DNA of 50,351 nt from Bacilli bacterium (GTDB taxonomy: Bacteria > Bacillota_I > Bacilli_A > RFN20 > CAG-826), in NCBI GenBank assembly GCA_024695105.1, contig JAILIV010000073.1:1-50351 (forward strand), read 5' to 3'. A program made the translations under genes and the position numbers. The notes below the pieces were generated by a model. The model made no database searches, was not told the DNA's origin, and was given only the letters and a program-made list of their open reading frames with translations. Numbering within the stretch: position 1 is the first letter of the stretch; each line of letters starts with the position of its first letter. Positions 47,445-50,351 of the stretch are shown piece after piece.

Positions 47445-48597
47445 GTGTATATACCTCGATGATGTTGTGATAAAAGCGTTCCATGGAATAGACGTCGATG
47501 GCCTTTAGCGCAGCCGCGTTCACGCGCTTGCGCGAAGGGGCGTCCATCGCCATCACCTCGCGCAGCTTCGTCCCAAAGCCGTCTTCGTCAAAGAAGAAGA
47601 AGCCGGTCTGCCCGTCTTGGATGGTGCCGACGAGGTTATCGTCGTAACGGGCCAAGACGATCAGGCGGGACGCCATGGCCTCCATGAAGGTAAGGCCTTG
47701 GGTCTCGGTGATGGAGGCGGAAGCGAAATAATCGCCTAAGCCATAGTAATACTGAGTTTCAGTGGGCTCGCATTTACCGGTGAACACCACTTTGTTTTGG
47801 ATGCCGAGGGTGACGCAGAGTTGCTTAAGTTCCTCCTCTGCGGGGCCTAGACCCGTGATGACGAACCGGGTGGGTTCGGGTTCCCCTTCCTTAAGGAACT
47901 TCGCGTAGCCCCGGAGCAACAAATCGATGGATTTCTCCTTGGCGATGCGGCCGAGGGAAAGGATGACTTTCTCCTCTTTCTTGATGCCGTGTTTCTTCCG
48001 CAAGGCATCCACCTTGGCTTGTTCGACGTTATCGGGGTTGAAGCGGGAGAAATCGATGCCCGTGGGAATGACGGGGATGGTCGTGTCCACCCCGATGGAG
48101 CGAAGATAGTCCTTGATCTTATCCGAAGGGGCGATGAACTCGTCGAAGATATTGGATTTCTGCCGGTAGAACCAACGCACCGCGTGGCGCGCGAAACGGT
48201 CGAAATGACCTTTGGTCACGTAATAGGCGTAATCCTCGATCATCGTGTGGAAGGTATAGATGGACCCTACGCCAAGACGCCTAGCCGCCAGAAGGCCGAA
48301 GATGCCGACGCTTAGGTCGGTTTGGCAATGGATCACGTCGGGGCGGAACGCCACGAGGTATTTCATGGCCTCATCGTTGAAAACACGGGTCAAGCGATAG
48401 CCGTAAAGCCCCTTCATCTCCACGCCGGGGATGCGGATGACGCCATCCTCGACCAGCAGTTCCTTCGACCAGGGGTTGGTCGCGATGACCAACACCTGAT
48501 GGCCATGCTCCAAAAGCGTGTTGCGCAGGTTCTCGGTGGAGGTGGCGACGCCGTTGATCTCCGGGGGATACGTATCGGTGAACAAGGCGACGTTCAT
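47422..48597 (-). CDS. GT4-family glycosyltransferase (diacylglycerol glucosyltransferase-like)
   Basis: MNVALFTDTYPPEINGVATSTENLRNTLLEHGHQVLVIAT; ASITETQGLTFMEAMASRL. Confidence 0.88.
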   Translation of the reverse strand: MNVALFTDTYPPEINGVATSTENLRNTLLEHGHQVLVIATNPWSKELLVEDGVIRIPGVEMKGLYGYRLTRVFNDEAMKYLVAFRPDVIHCQTDLSVGIFGLLAARRLGVGSIYTFHTMIEDYAYYVTKGHFDRFARHAVRWFYRQKSNIFDEFIAPSDKIKDYLRSIGVDTTIPVIPTGIDFSRFNPDNVEQAKVDALRKKHGIKKEEKVILSLGRIAKEKSIDLLLRGYAKFLKEGEPEPTRFVITGLGPAEEELKQLCVTLGIQNKVVFTGKCEPTETQYYYGLGDYFASASITETQGLTFMEAMASRLIVLARYDDNLVGTIQDGQTGFFFFDEDGFGTKLREVMAMDAPSRKRVNAAALKAIDVYSMERFYHNIIEVYTRVRTKNW

Positions 48598-49997
48598 ATA
48601 TCCCACTCCTCCCAACGGGAAGAATCCTTCTTTTTCTTCTTGGGCTTGGCCGGCTTTTCCTTTTTGGGCCGTTTCTCTTTCTTAGGCTTTACCCTCTCCA
48701 CCTTCATGGGGGAATAAGGCTCGTCGTCATTTAGGTCTAACGGGGCTTCGTCGTTCATGCGGCGCTGAATGGCCTTGCGGGATAAGGAACGGGTCTCGAA
48801 AAGCGTATCGGCGGACTTCTTACGTTCGTCGAAGGTCTCTAGCTGCAAATCCACGAACGTCTTGCGGTTGGCGTAATGGATGGATTCCTTCGGCCTGGAC
48901 CGATAGAAAGCGGCGACGAAGCCCGAGATGACCAGCATCACGTGGAAGGTCGCGGTACGCCAGAGGATCTGGGAGGAGTTCAATACGCCATCGCCCAAGA
49001 ACTTGCTGGCGAACAAATACGAGTAGAAAAGCTCGGAGACGCCCGCCGAGCCAGGAAGCGGGATCAAGCCGGTCACCATCTGGTGGAACGAGGTCAAGAA
49101 ACAAACGTGGAACATACTCTCCCACGAGAACCCGTTAACGAAGTAATCGCCTTGGGCGTTTAAGGCAAAGGCAGAAAAATAGGGAATCGAGTAACGAAGC
49201 AAAAGGATCATCAGATAGAAGAGCACCTGAATGATGATGACGGGAATGTTTGAGGCCAGACGCTTGAGCTCGATTTTAAAGTTCTCGACCTGAACGCGAA
49301 GGGATTCACGCACCTCGTCGGGCTTCTTTATGATGCGGATCTTGCCCAAGAAGCCAATGACGTAACGCAAGATGAAATTATGGAAATGGTGGCTATAGCT
49401 CATGGCCAGCAGCAAGAAGATGACGGAGATGTTCAATAAGAAGCCCAAGATGACCAAAGGCCACATTGGCAAATGCCATCCCACCGCGTCGATGTTGACG
49501 GTGATCTCCATGACCGTGTGCCACTCAAAGCACAGCGCAACGATGTCAAACCCAATCAAAGTGGACTGGTAAAGGATGAACGACATGACCATGATGGAGG
49601 CCGCGTTGGACACTTGGATCCCTTGGGACTTCAAGGTATAGATCTGCATGGCCTGGCCACCGGAAGCGCCCGGGGTAAGGTCACTGTAGAATTGACCGAT
49701 CATGGACGTCGCCACGCCTTGGTGCAGTTTGTAACTCCGTGTGTAAAGACGGCAGAACACCAAAAGGATCAATCCCTCGAAGACATAGGACATTAACACC
49801 AACCCGATGATGAGCAGAAACCACTGCCACTTCGCCCCGCGGAAAGCGTCGACGACTTGGTTGAAGTTATCGCCCCAAAGAGAGGTGATCAAAGAAACCG
49901 CGGTCGCGATCAAAACGATCAGGATGTAGATGAAGTACTTCCATCCAGACTTCTTTTTCTTTTCGGGAGTGAGGCTTCCGCTGGAATCGTTAGGCAT
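48594..49997 (-). CDS. Flippase-like / lysylphosphatidylglycerol-synthase TM-domain protein
   Basis: Multi-TM with DLTPGASGGQAMQIYTLKSQGI and LIPLPGSAGVSELFY; Lys/Pro-rich C-terminal tail. Confidence 0.85.
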   Translation of the reverse strand: MPNDSSGSLTPEKKKKSGWKYFIYILIVLIATAVSLITSLWGDNFNQVVDAFRGAKWQWFLLIIGLVLMSYVFEGLILLVFCRLYTRSYKLHQGVATSMIGQFYSDLTPGASGGQAMQIYTLKSQGIQVSNAASIMVMSFILYQSTLIGFDIVALCFEWHTVMEITVNIDAVGWHLPMWPLVILGFLLNISVIFLLLAMSYSHHFHNFILRYVIGFLGKIRIIKKPDEVRESLRVQVENFKIELKRLASNIPVIIIQVLFYLMILLLRYSIPYFSAFALNAQGDYFVNGFSWESMFHVCFLTSFHQMVTGLIPLPGSAGVSELFYSYLFASKFLGDGVLNSSQILWRTATFHVMLVISGFVAAFYRSRPKESIHYANRKTFVDLQLETFDERKKSADTLFETRSLSRKAIQRRMNDEAPLDLNDDEPYSPMKVERVKPKKEKRPKKEKPAKPKKKKKDSSRWEEWDI

Positions 49998-50123
49998 AAT
50001 CGACAAGGCTATTTTAGCCATTGTCGAGGGCGAAAGAAACACCCGCACGCGCCAAGGCAAGTGGAAAAAGGACGCATTATGAGGCGTTTTATTTCAAATC
50101 GAGTGCGTTTTTGCGGTAATTCA

Positions 50124-50351
50124 TTACAAATCCAGCCGTTTCCTCAAGTCCGCGAGAATCGCTTCGACGCAACGCCGTATTTGATTCACCACCCGTTGGT
50201 AACGGCCGGTATACCAGGGGTCTTCGATCTCCTCCAAATCCGGGACGAGTTCCGTAATGGGGCGAAGGATTCCCCTACGGTCGTCCACGATTCGGCGAAG
50301 ATAGGAAAGGTTGGATTGATCCATGTAATAGATGGCGTCGCTTTGGTCGTA
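50124..50351 (-). CDS. Low-molecular-weight protein-tyrosine phosphatase, C-terminal part (runs off window)
   Basis: YDQSDAIYYMDQSNLSYLRRIV...IEDPWYTGRYQRVVNQIRRCVEAIL. Confidence 0.8.
   Translation of the reverse strand, partial: YDQSDAIYYMDQSNLSYLRRIVDDRRGILRPITELVPDLEEIEDPWYTGRYQRVVNQIRRCVEAILADLRKRLDL

Noticed and set aside
1-50351. CRISPR arrays, tRNA/rRNA genes, transposases, integrases or prophage genes
   Set aside because: None recognised on either strand by reading; absence is not proven without tRNAscan or profile searches.

Overview
A 50.35 kb, gene-dense window, mostly minus-strand housekeeping operons, from a Firmicutes/Bacilli-type genome (possibly an Erysipelotrichales/RF39-like or other Mollicutes-related lineage; inferred from rpoE-delta, RNase Y, GpsB, RecU, DnaD and SufCDSUB gene content, not proven). 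Recognisable blocks: (i) a compositionally odd, AT-rich accessory segment at about 0.3-3.1 kb with the 3' end of an RHS-repeat gene (core interrupted by one in-frame TGA), a downstream membrane protein overlapping it by ATGA (candidate immunity protein) and a decayed second copy of that protein; (ii) nfu, cysQ, nrnA, rpoE, argS, ispF, ychF, csp; (iii) two ATPase-permease fusion ABC transporters, DUF951, fhs; (iv) miaA, miaB carrying a C-terminal YlbF/YmcA-like domain, ymdB, rny, recA, cinA, pgsA, rnpB (RNase P RNA), gpsB; (v) exonuclease, recU, nth, dnaD, a very short CCA-type nucleotidyltransferase, hup, der, cmk; (vi) ferredoxin, FMN riboswitch plus ribU; (vii) parB, parA, rsmG, mnmG, sufBUSDC; (viii) two large tandem PrsA-like lipoproteins with strong C-ending codon bias, hit, yhaM, recX, a GT4 glycosyltransferase, a flippase-like protein, and a partial LMW-PTP. 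Most interesting: the MiaB-YlbF/YmcA fusion in the same block as RNase Y; the tandem lipoproteins with a Fur-family-like 7-1-7 palindrome inside their promoter; the RHS tip/immunity remnant; rnpB embedded in an operon; and an ABC-transporter start codon buried in an intrinsic-terminator hairpin. No database search was possible; all family calls are from motif and sequence recognition.
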